From: CSP1-4 sp963777975 | GTDB lineage: Bacteria; Chloroflexota; Limnocylindria; Limnocylindrales; CSP1-4 | NCBI GenBank assembly: GCA_963777975.1 | Contig: CAVZSO010000006.1 | Coordinates: forward strand, 108,719 to 172,718 | Length of the DNA: 64,000 bases | Direction of reading: 5' to 3' | Shown here: positions 18,243 through 27,331 of the stretch, one piece after another | Layout of the letters: every line of letters begins with the position of its first letter | How positions within the stretch are numbered: the first letter of the stretch is position 1 | Notes under the pieces: model-generated | Told to the model about the DNA's origin: nothing | The model's database searches: none | The model's input: the letters and a program-made list of their open reading frames with translations, nothing else | Position numbers and translations under genes: made by a program

Positions 18243-19340
18243 TCAGACGTTGAAGAGGATCTCGATGACGTCGCCATCCTTGACCCGATAGGTCTTGCCT
18301 TCGGACCGGAGGCGCCCGTGACGACGCGCCTCGGCCATCGAGCCCAGCTCGAGGAGGTCCTCGCAGGCCACCACCTCGGCACGGATGAAACCGCGCGCGA
18401 GGTCACTGTGGATGGCGGCGGCGGCATCGACCGAGGTCTCGCCATCGTGGATCGTCCAGGCACGAGTCTCGTCGGGCCCGGCGGTGAAGAAGCTGATGAG
18501 GCCGAGCAGCCGGTAGCTCAAGCGGATGACGCGGTCGAGGCTCGACTCGGCGAGCCCGAGCTCCTCGCGGAAGACGATCGCCGACTCGTCGTCGAGCTCG
18601 CCGATCTCCATCTCGATGCGCGCCGACAGCGCGTCGACCATCGACTGCCGATGGTCGTAGCGATCGCGGATCGCGGCCACCCGCGCCTCGACAGCGGCAA
18701 GATCGCCTTCGCCGACGTTGACCAGGACGAGGACCGGCTTCTCGGTCAGGAATCGGAAGCCGCGCACGGCCTTGGCGGCATCCTCGTCGAGGTCGAGGTC
18801 GCGGATCGGCCGCCCGGCCGTCAGACCGGGCACGATGAGCTCGAGCACCGCTGCCTCCCGCTCGTTCGCCTCGCGCTCAGCCGGCGTTCCGTGGCGCCCG
18901 CTGGTCTGGAGCTTCTCGAGCCGCTTCTCGGCGACGCCAAGGTCGGCCAGCGTCAGCTCGAGGTCGAGCTGCTCGAGGTCACGCCAGGCATCCACGCTGC
19001 CCGACGGATGCGGCACCGCCGGATCCTCGAACGCTCGGACCACGTGGAGCAGGGCGTCGGCGTTACGGAGGCGAGCCAGCGCGTCTGCGGGGAGGTCGTT
19101 GGCCGTGGCGCCCTCGGTCGGCGGTGGCGCCGGCAGGTCGACGTAGGTCACGTCGGCGGGCACCTCGCGCTTCGGCTTGAAGAGCGCCGTCAAGGTCGTC
19201 AGCCTTGGATCGGGCACCTTGACGACGCCGACGTTGACGGTCATCCCGCCGTAGCCACCGGTCTCGGCGTGGCCCCGGGTGAGGGTATTGAAGACGGTCG
19301 ACTTGCCCGAGCCGGCCAGGCCGACGATGGCGATCTCCAC
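18243..19340 (-). CDS. ychF: YchF/OLA1-type GTPase/ATPase
   Basis: The 365-residue Obg-family P-loop protein begins IAIVGLAGSGKSTVFNTLT. Most YchF proteins carry GLPNVGKS here, so the P-loop is divergent. The switch region GGMTVNVGVVKVPDPRL, the DLPAPPPTEGA segment in place of G3, a central helical region and the C-terminal TGS domain (about 280-365, ending VKDGDVIEILFNV) match the family in order. YchF binds ribosomes and hydrolyses ATP, with a role in translation and stress response. It is preceded by a 2-hydroxyacid dehydrogenase gene 23 bases upstream. Confidence 0.88.
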   Translation of the reverse strand: MEIAIVGLAGSGKSTVFNTLTRGHAETGGYGGMTVNVGVVKVPDPRLTTLTALFKPKREVPADVTYVDLPAPPPTEGATANDLPADALARLRNADALLHVVRAFEDPAVPHPSGSVDAWRDLEQLDLELTLADLGVAEKRLEKLQTSGRHGTPAEREANEREAAVLELIVPGLTAGRPIRDLDLDEDAAKAVRGFRFLTEKPVLVLVNVGEGDLAAVEARVAAIRDRYDHRQSMVDALSARIEMEIGELDDESAIVFREELGLAESSLDRVIRLSYRLLGLISFFTAGPDETRAWTIHDGETSVDAAAAIHSDLARGFIRAEVVACEDLLELGSMAEARRHGRLRSEGKTYRVKDGDVIEILFNV

Positions 19341-19363
19341 GCTTCAGCAGCCGGCCGGCATGG

Positions 19364-20416
19364 TCAGTACCCGACGACCGGGTCGACCACGTTCTGGAGG
19401 GGCTCGCCCGATCGGAATCGACGCAGGTTGTCGCAGAAGAGCTCGATGCTGCGATCGAGCACGCGACCGCTCGACCAGCTCGTGTGCGGCGTGATGACGA
19501 CGTTGCCGAGGTCGTAGAAGGGCGAGTCGGGCGGCAGCGGCTCGTCGCGGAAGGCATCCAGGACGGCCCCGCCGATGCGGCCCTGGCGGAGGGCGCGCAG
19601 GAGGGCGCGATCATCGACCAGGCGGCCTCGAGCGACATTGATGAGCCAGGCGCCAGGCTTCATCGCGGCGAAGGCGGCGTCGTCGAGGAGGTCCTCGGTC
19701 TCCGGCGTCAGGGGCAGGGCGAGGACGACGAAGTCGGAGTCGGCCAGCAGCTCGGGCAGCGCGTCGGGTGGCAGGATGCGCGATCGCGCCTCATCGACGC
19801 TCGGGAGCGGCTGCCCATCGTCGCCAAGTCCGACCCCGAAGCCCTCCCCCGCCCGCCGACGCGTGGCGACCACCCGGCAGCCGAAGCTCGAGGCCAGCGC
19901 CGCCACCGCGCGCCCGATCGAGCCGAGGCCGACGATCCCGACCGTGATGTCGCGCAGCTCGCGCGCTTCGAGCGGTTGCCAGGTGCGCTCGCGCTGGAGC
20001 TCGAGCAGCTCGGGTAGGTGTCGCGCGATGGCCAGGACCATGAGCATCACGTATTCGGCGATGGGCCGGCTGAACACGCCGCGCGCGTTGGTGATGGTCA
20101 GACCGCGCTCCAGGGCCTGCGGTGTCAGGACGCGTTCGACGCCCGCCGTCGCGGAGTGCACCCAGCGCAGGTTGGGGCAGCGCGCCAGCAGGCGGTCGAA
20201 GACGGGCGCCGGCAGCGGGCCGCGGAGGAGGACCTCGACGTCGTCGAGCGCCGCGTCCGCGAGGCCTTCCAGCGACACGGTGACGATGCGGGTGCCAGGT
20301 GCCGCCTCCCGGATGCGGGCCAGGTCGGCGGAGCGGTAGCGCGCCGAGAGGATGGGCGTCAGCGCGACGGCGGCAGGGACGCCGTTCGGTCCGGATCCGG
20401 GTCCGGGGCCGGCCAT
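19364..20416 (-). CDS. D-isomer 2-hydroxyacid dehydrogenase
   Basis: The 350-residue NAD-dependent dehydrogenase has the Rossmann motif VGIVGLGSIGRAVAAL, catalytic Arg in INVARGRLVDD, Glu in DAFRDEPLPPDSPF and His in VVITPHTSWSS. It reduces 2-oxo acids or oxidises the D-hydroxyacids; the exact substrate is not determinable. An Arg/Gly-rich insert of about 35 residues follows the Rossmann strand. It lacks the C-terminal ACT domain of the SerA encoded near 35 kb, so it is unlikely to be a second phosphoglycerate dehydrogenase. It lies 33 bases after the zincin gene. Confidence 0.9.
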   Translation of the reverse strand: MAGPGPGSGPNGVPAAVALTPILSARYRSADLARIREAAPGTRIVTVSLEGLADAALDDVEVLLRGPLPAPVFDRLLARCPNLRWVHSATAGVERVLTPQALERGLTITNARGVFSRPIAEYVMLMVLAIARHLPELLELQRERTWQPLEARELRDITVGIVGLGSIGRAVAALASSFGCRVVATRRRAGEGFGVGLGDDGQPLPSVDEARSRILPPDALPELLADSDFVVLALPLTPETEDLLDDAAFAAMKPGAWLINVARGRLVDDRALLRALRQGRIGGAVLDAFRDEPLPPDSPFYDLGNVVITPHTSWSSGRVLDRSIELFCDNLRRFRSGEPLQNVVDPVVGY

Positions 20417-20449
20417 CAGAGCGCCTTCATCCGACGTCGACCGTCGCGC

Positions 20450-21629
20450 TCATGCCAGTGGCCTGGTCAGCATGCGCCTGGTCCACGCGGACGGGTCGTC
20501 GAGCTCGGCTTCGGTCGGGATGGCATCGGGACCCGACCAGAGACGGTCGAGGGCCGCCTGGCCGCCGATGGCCACGATGCCAGAGACGAAGCGCTCGCCA
20601 CGCCGATACTGCTCGAGCTTGAGGTCGAGCCCGGTCAGCCGGGCCATGATGCGGTCGAGGCCGCGCCGCGGTGCCGCGCGGCGAGCCTCGAAGCGGTCCC
20701 GGATACCGGTCACGTCGGCCAACAGGTCGGTGCCGATGTCGTCCATGACCCAGTCGCTGAAGCCTTCGAGGAGGCTCATCACGACCTGGATCTCGCGCAG
20801 CGCCTGACGCTGCGCGGGCGCCAGGAAGGCCGAGGCGAGGTCGCCGTTCGGTCGTGTCCAGGTCCGAGCGACCTCGGCCAGCCCCCCGACGCGGAAGGCA
20901 CGTGCGCCTTCGAGGAAGCCTGCGAGCTGGCGCTCGAGGCGATCGCGAAGGTACGGTCGGAGCCAAGGGTGGGCTTCGAACTCGAAGGCATGGGTCGCCT
21001 CGTGCAGTGCGATCCAGGTCCGCATGTCGGCCAATGGCACGTCCAGCTGACGCGCCAGACCCCGGATGTTCTCCTCGACGAAGAGCAGGCGTCCCGGCCG
21101 CGCCTCCGCGGACAGCAGCGCCACGTCGTACTGGCCGAGGACCCGGGTACCCAGGAAGCCGAGCATGAAGCCGATCTGGCGCGTGATGATGACCCGGTTC
21201 GCCAGGGCGGCGAAGCTGGCGCCGAAGCCAGGGTCCGCCGGTCGGTCGCTGATGAGTGCGCCCTCGAGCCGCGCGACGAGATCCCGAAAGGTGCCGATGT
21301 TGGCGGCTGCCCAGCCGGCACGGTCGACCACGGCATGGCGCTCGACGACGCCCGGCAAGGGACTGCCCGAGGCGCGCCTCGAGACGCGGCACGATGCGAT
21401 CCATCGTCGCCGCCCAGGCGGGCTCGCTGGCCGCGAGCTCGTGGGCCGCAAGGCTGCCCGGCGCGCGTCGCAGGCGGGCGGCCGCGATGGCCTCGGCCGT
21501 CGGCCAGTCGACGAGCCCCTGGCGAGCGATGCGCTCGGCGCGGCGGCCGGCCCAGCTGACGACGACGCCGGCACCGAGCCCGACGATGAGGCCGACGCGC
21601 CAGGGTAGGCCGCGCCGCTCCGCCGTCAT
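20450..21629 (-). CDS. Zincin-like metallopeptidase of the F420-biosynthesis-associated family, one frameshift
   Basis: Corrected length is 392 residues. The first ~88 residues (MTAERRGLPWRVGLIVGLG) include a short membrane helix. The rest contains the zinc motif HEATHAFEFE and the segment EGFSDWVMDDIG, which matches the uncharacterised zincin family often found in F420-producing bacteria. The frames join in a CCC run at 21366-21368 (GGG on the coding strand): one extra base breaks it, and deletion restores GSPLPGVVERH. ATG 21629 overlaps the murI stop (ATGA). A homopolymer sequencing error is likely. Confidence 0.82.
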
Positions 21630-22483
21630 GCCGCGCCCGCCAGGACGATGGGTTCGACCGCCGGCACGAGGTCGCCGAACAGTCGTCTCGCTGTCCGCTC
21701 GAAGGCAGCCACATCGCCGGTCGTCAGCTGCATATGCCCTGCGTCGTGGTCCGCTGGCGCCGCCAGATCGTTGACCTCGAGCAGCCCCGCCAGCGTGCTC
21801 GCGGTGGCGGTCGCCGAATCGATGACGGCCACGTCCGGTCCGGCCACATCGGCGATGAGCGGCGCCAGCAGCGGATAGTGGGTGCAGCCGAGGAGCAGCG
21901 TGTCGATGCGCTCGTCGGCCGGCAGCGGGAAGACGTACTCGCCGTCGCCGGTCCGATCACCGAGCAATGGTGCCAGCGCTGCGACCACCTCGGCACGCAC
22001 CTCATCGCCGTCAAGGCGGCCGGCTTCGACCAGGGGCACGAAGGTCGGCGTGGCGTGCTCGTAGATCTCGACGAATGGGTTCTCGTCCTTGATGGCCTGG
22101 AAGTAGGCGTGCGAGCGGACCGTGGCCTGGGTCGCGATGACCCCCACCCGTCGAGTTCGCGTGGCCAGGGCGGCGGCCGTGGCGCCCGGTCGGACGACGC
22201 CGATGATGGGCACGTCGTAGCGGGCGCGCATGGTCGGAAGCGCCACCGCCGACGAGGTGTTGCAGGCGACGACGATGGCCTTCACGTCGCGTGCGGCCAG
22301 CACGTCGAGGCACTGGAGGCTGAAGCGAACGACCTCCTCGTCGGCCCGTGGCCCATACGGGGTGCGCGCGTTGTCGCCAAGGTAGATCGTCGATTCGCGT
22401 GGTGATCGGCGAAGCACTTCGCGCAGCACCGTCAGGCCACCGACGCCCGAGTCGAAGAAGCCGATCGGACGTCGGTCCGGCAT
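21626..22483 (-). CDS. murI: Glutamate racemase
   Basis: The 285-residue enzyme interconverts L- and D-glutamate for peptidoglycan. It begins RPIGFFDSGVGGLTVLREV and shows both catalytic cysteines: VVACNTSSA (~73) and LLLGCTHYPLL (~200). LGDNARTPYG is also conserved. It sits five bases after the CpaE-like gene and is translationally coupled to the zincin gene downstream. Length is a little above the usual 260-270 because of a short C-terminal extension. Confidence 0.96.
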   Translation of the reverse strand: MPDRRPIGFFDSGVGGLTVLREVLRRSPRESTIYLGDNARTPYGPRADEEVVRFSLQCLDVLAARDVKAIVVACNTSSAVALPTMRARYDVPIIGVVRPGATAAALATRTRRVGVIATQATVRSHAYFQAIKDENPFVEIYEHATPTFVPLVEAGRLDGDEVRAEVVAALAPLLGDRTGDGEYVFPLPADERIDTLLLGCTHYPLLAPLIADVAGPDVAVIDSATATASTLAGLLEVNDLAAPADHDAGHMQLTTGDVAAFERTARRLFGDLVPAVEPIVLAGAA

Positions 22484-22488
22484 CGCCC

Positions 22489-23654
22489 TCAGCGCCTGCG
22501 GACCGCGGCGACCGGCTCGGCCAGCGCCCCAGGCTCCGGATGCCGGCCGCGATCATCGCCATGTCGGCGCTGATGCGGGCGGACGGATCGGCCAGCACGA
22601 AGGGCACGCCCTGATTGTTCGATTCGACGACCAGCCGTCCGTCGGAGATGAGCGAGAACTCCGGCTCTCGCCCGAGCGCCTCGGACAGTGCCGCCGGTTC
22701 GATGCCGCCGGTCGAATCCGAGCGGTTGAGCAGGTAGCGCACCTTGGTCGGCGGGTAGCCGATGGCTCGGAAGAACTCGGCCATGGCACGGGTGTTGACG
22801 ATCGTCGTCGAGTCGTAGGTCACGATCTCGATGACCATGTCGCTGGCGTCCAGGAAGGCCATGACCATCTCGCCGACCGAGGCCGGGGTATCGACGACGA
22901 CGACCGGGTAGACGCGTCGCAGGATGCTCAGGATCTTGTCCACGTCACGCACGCTGAGCATCTCGTGCATCTCCACGCGCGGCGGCGCGAGCAGGATGTC
23001 GATGCCCGACGGGTCGCGCCAGAGGACGTCGGAGAGGTCGCTCTCCGAGATGCGGTCGGTCGGCAGATCGAGGATCGATGGGGCATCGGCCGGCACCCGC
23101 AGCAGCGAGCGCATGTCGCCGAACTGGAGGCTGCCATCGACGAGCGCGGTCCGCGTCTCGCCGGTCTGCGCCAGGGCGACCGCAAGGTTGAAGGCGATGG
23201 TCGTCTTGCCCACGCCGCCCTTGGGCGCGAAGACCGAGAAGACGCGCGATCGGCCTTCGGGCTTCTCGGCCTGCGCCTGGGCCATGATCGACTGCAGGAG
23301 ATTGATGAGCTCGAAGCCGCTGAACGGCATCGCCAGCACGGCATCGATGCCCTTGTCCGGGTCCCGGGTGATCGGGTTCTGGGGCACGGTCACGATGACG
23401 ATGGGCGTCGCCAGTCCCTCCTGGCGCAGGCTCGCGGCGAGGTTCAAGCCGCGCACCTTGCCCTGCAGCAAGGCGTCGATCATGACGATGTCGGGGTGGC
23501 CCTCGCGCACGAACTCGGGCACCTTGCGGCCGTCGCTGACCACGTCGAGGAGCTTGATGTGCGACTGGGCGTTGAGCAGGCCACGAACGTACTGCGCCAC
23601 CTGCGGCACGTCCTCGACGAGCAGGAGGCGGATCTGGTCGGACGAGCCTGACAC
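22489..23654 (-). CDS. CpaE-like protein: degenerate receiver plus ParA/MinD ATPase, frameshift near the end
   Basis: The protein has a response-regulator-type receiver (residues ~8-125) and a MinD/ParA ATPase: APKGGVGKTT (~145), DGSLQFGDM, VVVDTPAS. The receiver keeps the acceptor Asp (IVMIDALL), but the usual Lys before Pro is Met (LAMPF), as in many CpaE proteins. CpaE positions Flp/Tad pili in other bacteria, yet no pilus genes are nearby. At ~22530 a G5 run appears as G4 on the coding strand. Restoring one G gives the ending LGALAEPVAAVRRR and a stop at 22489 (388 residues). GTG 23654 follows an extended -10 directly. Confidence 0.82.
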
Positions 23655-23661
23655 GACTCCG

Positions 23662-23670
23662 ACTATACCA
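23662..23670 (-). promoter_or_regulatory. Extended -10 promoter of the CpaE-like gene
   Basis: TGGTATAGT on the minus strand is an extended -10 (TGN plus TATAGT). GTG 23654 begins seven bases later, so the message is probably leaderless. It overlaps the end of the upstream methyltransferase gene. Confidence 0.5.
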
Positions 23671-24554
23671 AGCGCGCCAGGAGGAAGGCCCGCTCCGCGC
23701 CCGGCCCGAACGGGCCGCCGGCGTGATCGCCCTCGATGCGCCTCGACCGTCAGGCCGGCCGCCTCGGCCATCGTGGCCAGCTCGCCGGCCAGTCACCAGT
23801 CGCACGTGGTCGATGCGCGAGACTCGGCTGACCGGACCACCGTCGGGCGGCCAGGTATCGAACCAGGTGAACATCTCGACGTGGCCGGTCGCTGGGTCGT
23901 GCCGGGCAGCGTCCACCTTCGCCACCTGGAGGCCGGTCTCGGGGTCCGTTCGCTGCCACTCGAGATTGAGCCGGCCATCGTAGAGCTCGAGATCCTCCTG
24001 GTCGGGCAACCAGATGTCGACGACGAGCAGGCCGCCCGGCCGGAGGTGTCGGGCGGCCGCACGCAGCCCGGCTGCCTGTCGCTCGTGCGTGCCCAGCAGG
24101 ACGAGGCTGTTGAGGGCGATGAAGACCAGTGCGAACCGGGCGCCAAGGTCGATGTCCAGGAGGTCTCCCAGCTCCAACGAGAGGCTGCCGCCGGGCATCG
24201 GCGCCGTCCTTGGATCGTGCCCACGCAGCCTTCGCTCGCGCCAGCATCGCGGCATCGAGGTCGACCGCCGTCACCTGGTGGCCGGCCATGGCGAGCGGGA
24301 TGGCCAGCCGGCCGGTGCCCGCCATGAGCTCGAGCACGGGACCGTCCTCCGCTTCGGCCAGCGCCAGGTAGCGCTCGACGTCCGACGGCCCGCCCTCGAG
24401 GTCGAGGTCGTAGTAGCGAGCGAGGCGGGCGGCGGCGTCGCTCGGCGCCCGACGCCAGATCCGGCAACCGCGGCTGATCGGCGGGCGACGCCGCGCCAGG
24501 AGCTGGGCCGCCGTCGGGTGCCGGTTCGGTCGCCGCGCTCTCGTCAGGCGCCAC
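23663..24554 (-). pseudogene. SAM-dependent methyltransferase, several frameshifts
   Basis: Pieces of one class I methyltransferase lie in order in different frames: SDAAARLARYYDLDLEGG, then motif I VLELMAGTGRLAIPLA, AVDLDAAML, then ELGDLLDIDLGARFALVFIA, ARHLRPGGLLVVDIWLP, and a C-terminal piece ending FLLARLV at the TAG in 23663-23665. At least four shifts are needed (near 24440, 24200, 23790 and 23735). GTG 24554 overlaps the amidohydrolase stop and is the likely start, giving about 296 residues. The density of breaks is unlike its neighbours. Either a local low-quality patch or real decay could explain it. Confidence 0.7.
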
Positions 24555-25755
24555 GGAACTCGCGCCAGGCGGCCTCGATGAGACGCGGATCCGCGAACAG
24601 GTCGCAGGCCGTCTGCGCCACCAGGGTGGCGGCGGTCAGCGTGGTCTCGTCAGCGCGCGGCGTGATCGCCGCGTCGCGGAAGGCCGGAGAGTGGCCCGGC
24701 ACGCCGTCCTCGCAGATGGCCAGGTCCGGGTGGATGGTCGGCAGCACCCAGCTGACGTTGCCCATGTCGGTGCTGCCGATGGCGCTGTCGGGTCCCTGGT
24801 CCTCGATGCCCATGGCCGTCATGTTGGCGCGGAACCGCTCGCCGAGCACGGTGTTGTCGCGCATCGTCGCCGAGGCGCCCGAGTAGACGACGCCGCCGTC
24901 GGTGCCTGACGCCAGGGCCGCGGCCTCGACCATCGCACGGAAGCGGACCTGCATGCCCTCGAACTCGGCCTGCGCGGGGCTGCGCAGCATGAATCGCCCG
25001 ACGGCCCGGTCGGGGATGACGTTGGCCGCCGTGCCGCCTTCGACGACGACACCATGGACCCGGCATTCGGGTCGCAGCTGCTGGCGCCAGAGGCCGACCG
25101 AGGTGAAGAGCATGATCAAGGCGTCGAGCGCGTTGCGGCCCTTCCACGGCTCGCCCGAGGCATGGGCCTGAGTGCCGAGGAAGGTGACTTCGGCGTCGCA
25201 GCTGGCCAGCGCTTGGCCGTAGACGTGGTTGCGGTCACAGGGGTGGTAGAGCAGCGCGGCGTCCAGGCCGTCGAACAGGCCGTCATCGAGCATGAACTGC
25301 TTGCCCGAGCCGTATTCCTCGGCCGGCGTGCCCAGGAAGACGATCTCACCCCGAAGGCGCGGTGCCACGGCGGCCAGCGCGATGGCCGCACCGACGCCGC
25401 TCGCGGCCATCGTGTTGTGGCCGCAGCCGTGGCCAAGCCCGGGCAATGCGTCGTACTCGGCGAGGATGCCGACGCGCGGCCCGTCGGCGCCGAGCCCGCC
25501 GGCCAGCGTCGCCCGGACCGCGGTCGCGAGCCGTCCGGCCGGGTGCGTCACGGCGTAGCCGTAGCGAGCCACGGTCGCCGCCACGATCGCGGCGGCATGG
25601 TGCTCCTCGAAGGCCGGCTCCGGGTCGGCGTGGATCGCGTGGCTGACGGCCAGGATCGTCTCGCGCGCCGCCTCGACCGCGGCAGCGACGTCGCGCTTGA
25701 GGTCGGTGAGGTTCATCCCGTCGGCGAGCGCTGGGTGCTCGGCTTCGGTCGTCAT
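24544..25755 (-). CDS. M20-family amidohydrolase, aminobenzoyl-glutamate hydrolase-like
   Basis: The 403-residue zinc amidase has EYDALPGLGHGCGHN, which contains the metal ligands and distinguishes the AbgB-type branch, followed by GTPAEEYGSGK and HASGEPWKGRNALDA. Enzymes of this branch cleave amide bonds of N-acyl amino acids such as p-aminobenzoyl-glutamate; the actual substrate is unknown. It starts eight bases after the ureohydrolase stop, so the two are likely one operon. The stop overlaps the methyltransferase start region. Confidence 0.92.
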   Translation of the reverse strand: MTTEAEHPALADGMNLTDLKRDVAAAVEAARETILAVSHAIHADPEPAFEEHHAAAIVAATVARYGYAVTHPAGRLATAVRATLAGGLGADGPRVGILAEYDALPGLGHGCGHNTMAASGVGAAIALAAVAPRLRGEIVFLGTPAEEYGSGKQFMLDDGLFDGLDAALLYHPCDRNHVYGQALASCDAEVTFLGTQAHASGEPWKGRNALDALIMLFTSVGLWRQQLRPECRVHGVVVEGGTAANVIPDRAVGRFMLRSPAQAEFEGMQVRFRAMVEAAALASGTDGGVVYSGASATMRDNTVLGERFRANMTAMGIEDQGPDSAIGSTDMGNVSWVLPTIHPDLAICEDGVPGHSPAFRDAAITPRADETTLTAATLVAQTACDLFADPRLIEAAWREFRGA

Positions 25756-25763
25756 GACCGTCG

Positions 25764-26807
25764 TCAGTCCTTCAGGCGGACGCGACCGCCATCGCGCTTC
25801 TTGACGGCCAGGGCACTGATCGCCTCGAGGGCCGCCCGATGCGCGGCCGCGGCCGTGATCTCGGCGTGGTCATACGGCGGCGCCACCTCGACGATGTCCA
25901 TGGCCGCCAAGTCGACCTTGCCGACGATCCGCCGCACGGCGCGGAGCAGCTCGCGCGTGAGCAGGCCGCCCGGCTCCGGCGTGCCCGTGCCTGGGGCCAT
26001 GCCCGGGTCGACGACGTCGATATCGATCGACAGGTAGATGAGATCGGGTCCGTCGAGCGCCTCGCCGATGGCGTCGTCGATGACGGCTTCTGCGCCCCGC
26101 TCCTCGATCTCGATCATCTTGTGCCAGCGCATGCCCTGCTCGCGCATCCAGGCGAAGTCGTCAGGCCCTGGCCAGTATCCCCGCAGCCCGACCTGGACGA
26201 AGTTCTTGCCCTTGACGGCGCCGGACTCGATGAGCCGCCGCATCGGCGTGCCGTGGCCGCCCAGCACCCCCCATTGGTCGGCGGCGGTGTCCGCGTGTGC
26301 GTCGAAGTGGACGATGCCGATGGTCCGCGGCGCGACCGCGGTGGCGACCGCGGTGGCGGACGGCCAGGTGATCGAATGATCGCCACCCAGGATGAGCGGC
26401 ACGGCACCCGAACCGGCGATCTCGAGGACCTTGCGATAGATCATCGCGTGGCTCCGCTCCAGCCAGGCTGGCGCGACGTTGGCATCGCCCGCATCGACCA
26501 CATCGAGGTGCTGCCACGGTTCGATGTCCAGCTGGAGCGAATGGGCGCCCTCGCCGTAGGTTGCCTGGCGGATGGCACGCGGCCCGAAGCGCGCGCCGGA
26601 TCGGCGGCTGACGGCGTCGTCGAACGGCGCGCCGATGATCGCGACGTCGGGCCGACGGCTGACCAGGGTCGCCAGGTCGGTGACCAGGTCACGCTTGCAG
26701 AACGTGCCCGAACCGACGTAATGGGGCAGGTCGACATCGGCATAGATCTGGTAGTCGCGGTCCCAGCCGTGGAGCGCCGCGTAGTCGAGGAACTCGGGCT
26801 CAGTCAC
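25764..26807 (-). CDS. Ureohydrolase (agmatinase/guanidinobutyrase-like)
   Basis: The 347-residue manganese enzyme of the arginase superfamily has ligand motifs GGDHSITWP, HFDAHADT and SIDIDVVDPGMAPGTGTPEPGG, all intact. It hydrolyses a guanidino compound to urea plus an amine; agmatine or guanidinobutyrate are the usual substrates of this branch. GTG 26807 (VTEPEFLDYAAL) is chosen because GGAG lies eight bases upstream, although the frame is open to 26870. It is co-transcribed with the downstream M20 amidohydrolase, suggesting a nitrogen-scavenging function. Confidence 0.92.
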   Translation of the reverse strand: MTEPEFLDYAALHGWDRDYQIYADVDLPHYVGSGTFCKRDLVTDLATLVSRRPDVAIIGAPFDDAVSRRSGARFGPRAIRQATYGEGAHSLQLDIEPWQHLDVVDAGDANVAPAWLERSHAMIYRKVLEIAGSGAVPLILGGDHSITWPSATAVATAVAPRTIGIVHFDAHADTAADQWGVLGGHGTPMRRLIESGAVKGKNFVQVGLRGYWPGPDDFAWMREQGMRWHKMIEIEERGAEAVIDDAIGEALDGPDLIYLSIDIDVVDPGMAPGTGTPEPGGLLTRELLRAVRRIVGKVDLAAMDIVEVAPPYDHAEITAAAAHRAALEAISALAVKKRDGGRVRLKD

Positions 26808-26882
26808 TGAGCATCTCCAGGTCCGGGACGCCGCCGGTGCCGGGTCACGGTCCAGCGGGGCGCCCGCCAATCGTACCCGGGC

Positions 26883-27257
26883 TCAGCGCTCCACGGACAA
26901 GCTGATCTCCACGAACACGACCATCGCCGTGACGAAGGCGGCCAGCGGCCAGCTGAACGCATCCTGGCTGCGCAGGATGACGAAGAAGGTGATCAGGATG
27001 CCGACCTCGATGCCGCGGCGGGTGGCACGCAGCCAATCTCCGCGGTAGGCGATGCGCCGGCGTCGCTGGAAGGCCGCCAACCAGAAGAGTGGGATCGTGG
27101 TCAGGGCGAACGCGGTGCCGATCAGGACGGCACCGATCATGGCCACGGCCACGTCGCCGACCGGCGAGCGCGTGGTCACGAAGATGACCACGGCGACCCA
27201 GGCCAGGAAGGCTGCTCCGAGCAGGCCGAGATTGGCGATCCGGTCCCGGGCATACAT
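26883..27257 (-). CDS. Small four-helix membrane protein of unknown function
   Basis: The 124-residue protein consists almost wholly of hydrophobic helices (about 10-30, 35-62, 85-101 and 103-121), with a basic loop QRRRRIAYRGDWLRATRRG between the second and third. No family was recognised. ATG 27257 follows a TAGACT box by eight bases with no ribosome-binding site, so the transcript may be nearly leaderless. It is the first gene of the minus-strand group that continues into the ureohydrolase, with a 75-base gap. Confidence 0.7.
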   Translation of the reverse strand: MYARDRIANLGLLGAAFLAWVAVVIFVTTRSPVGDVAVAMIGAVLIGTAFALTTIPLFWLAAFQRRRRIAYRGDWLRATRRGIEVGILITFFVILRSQDAFSWPLAAFVTAMVVFVEISLSVER

Positions 27258-27331
27258 CAGGCCCGAGTCTAGCGGCCGCGGATGTCGCCTCGGGCGCAGG
27301 ACCGCGGACCCACCGGCATGCCACCCGACGC

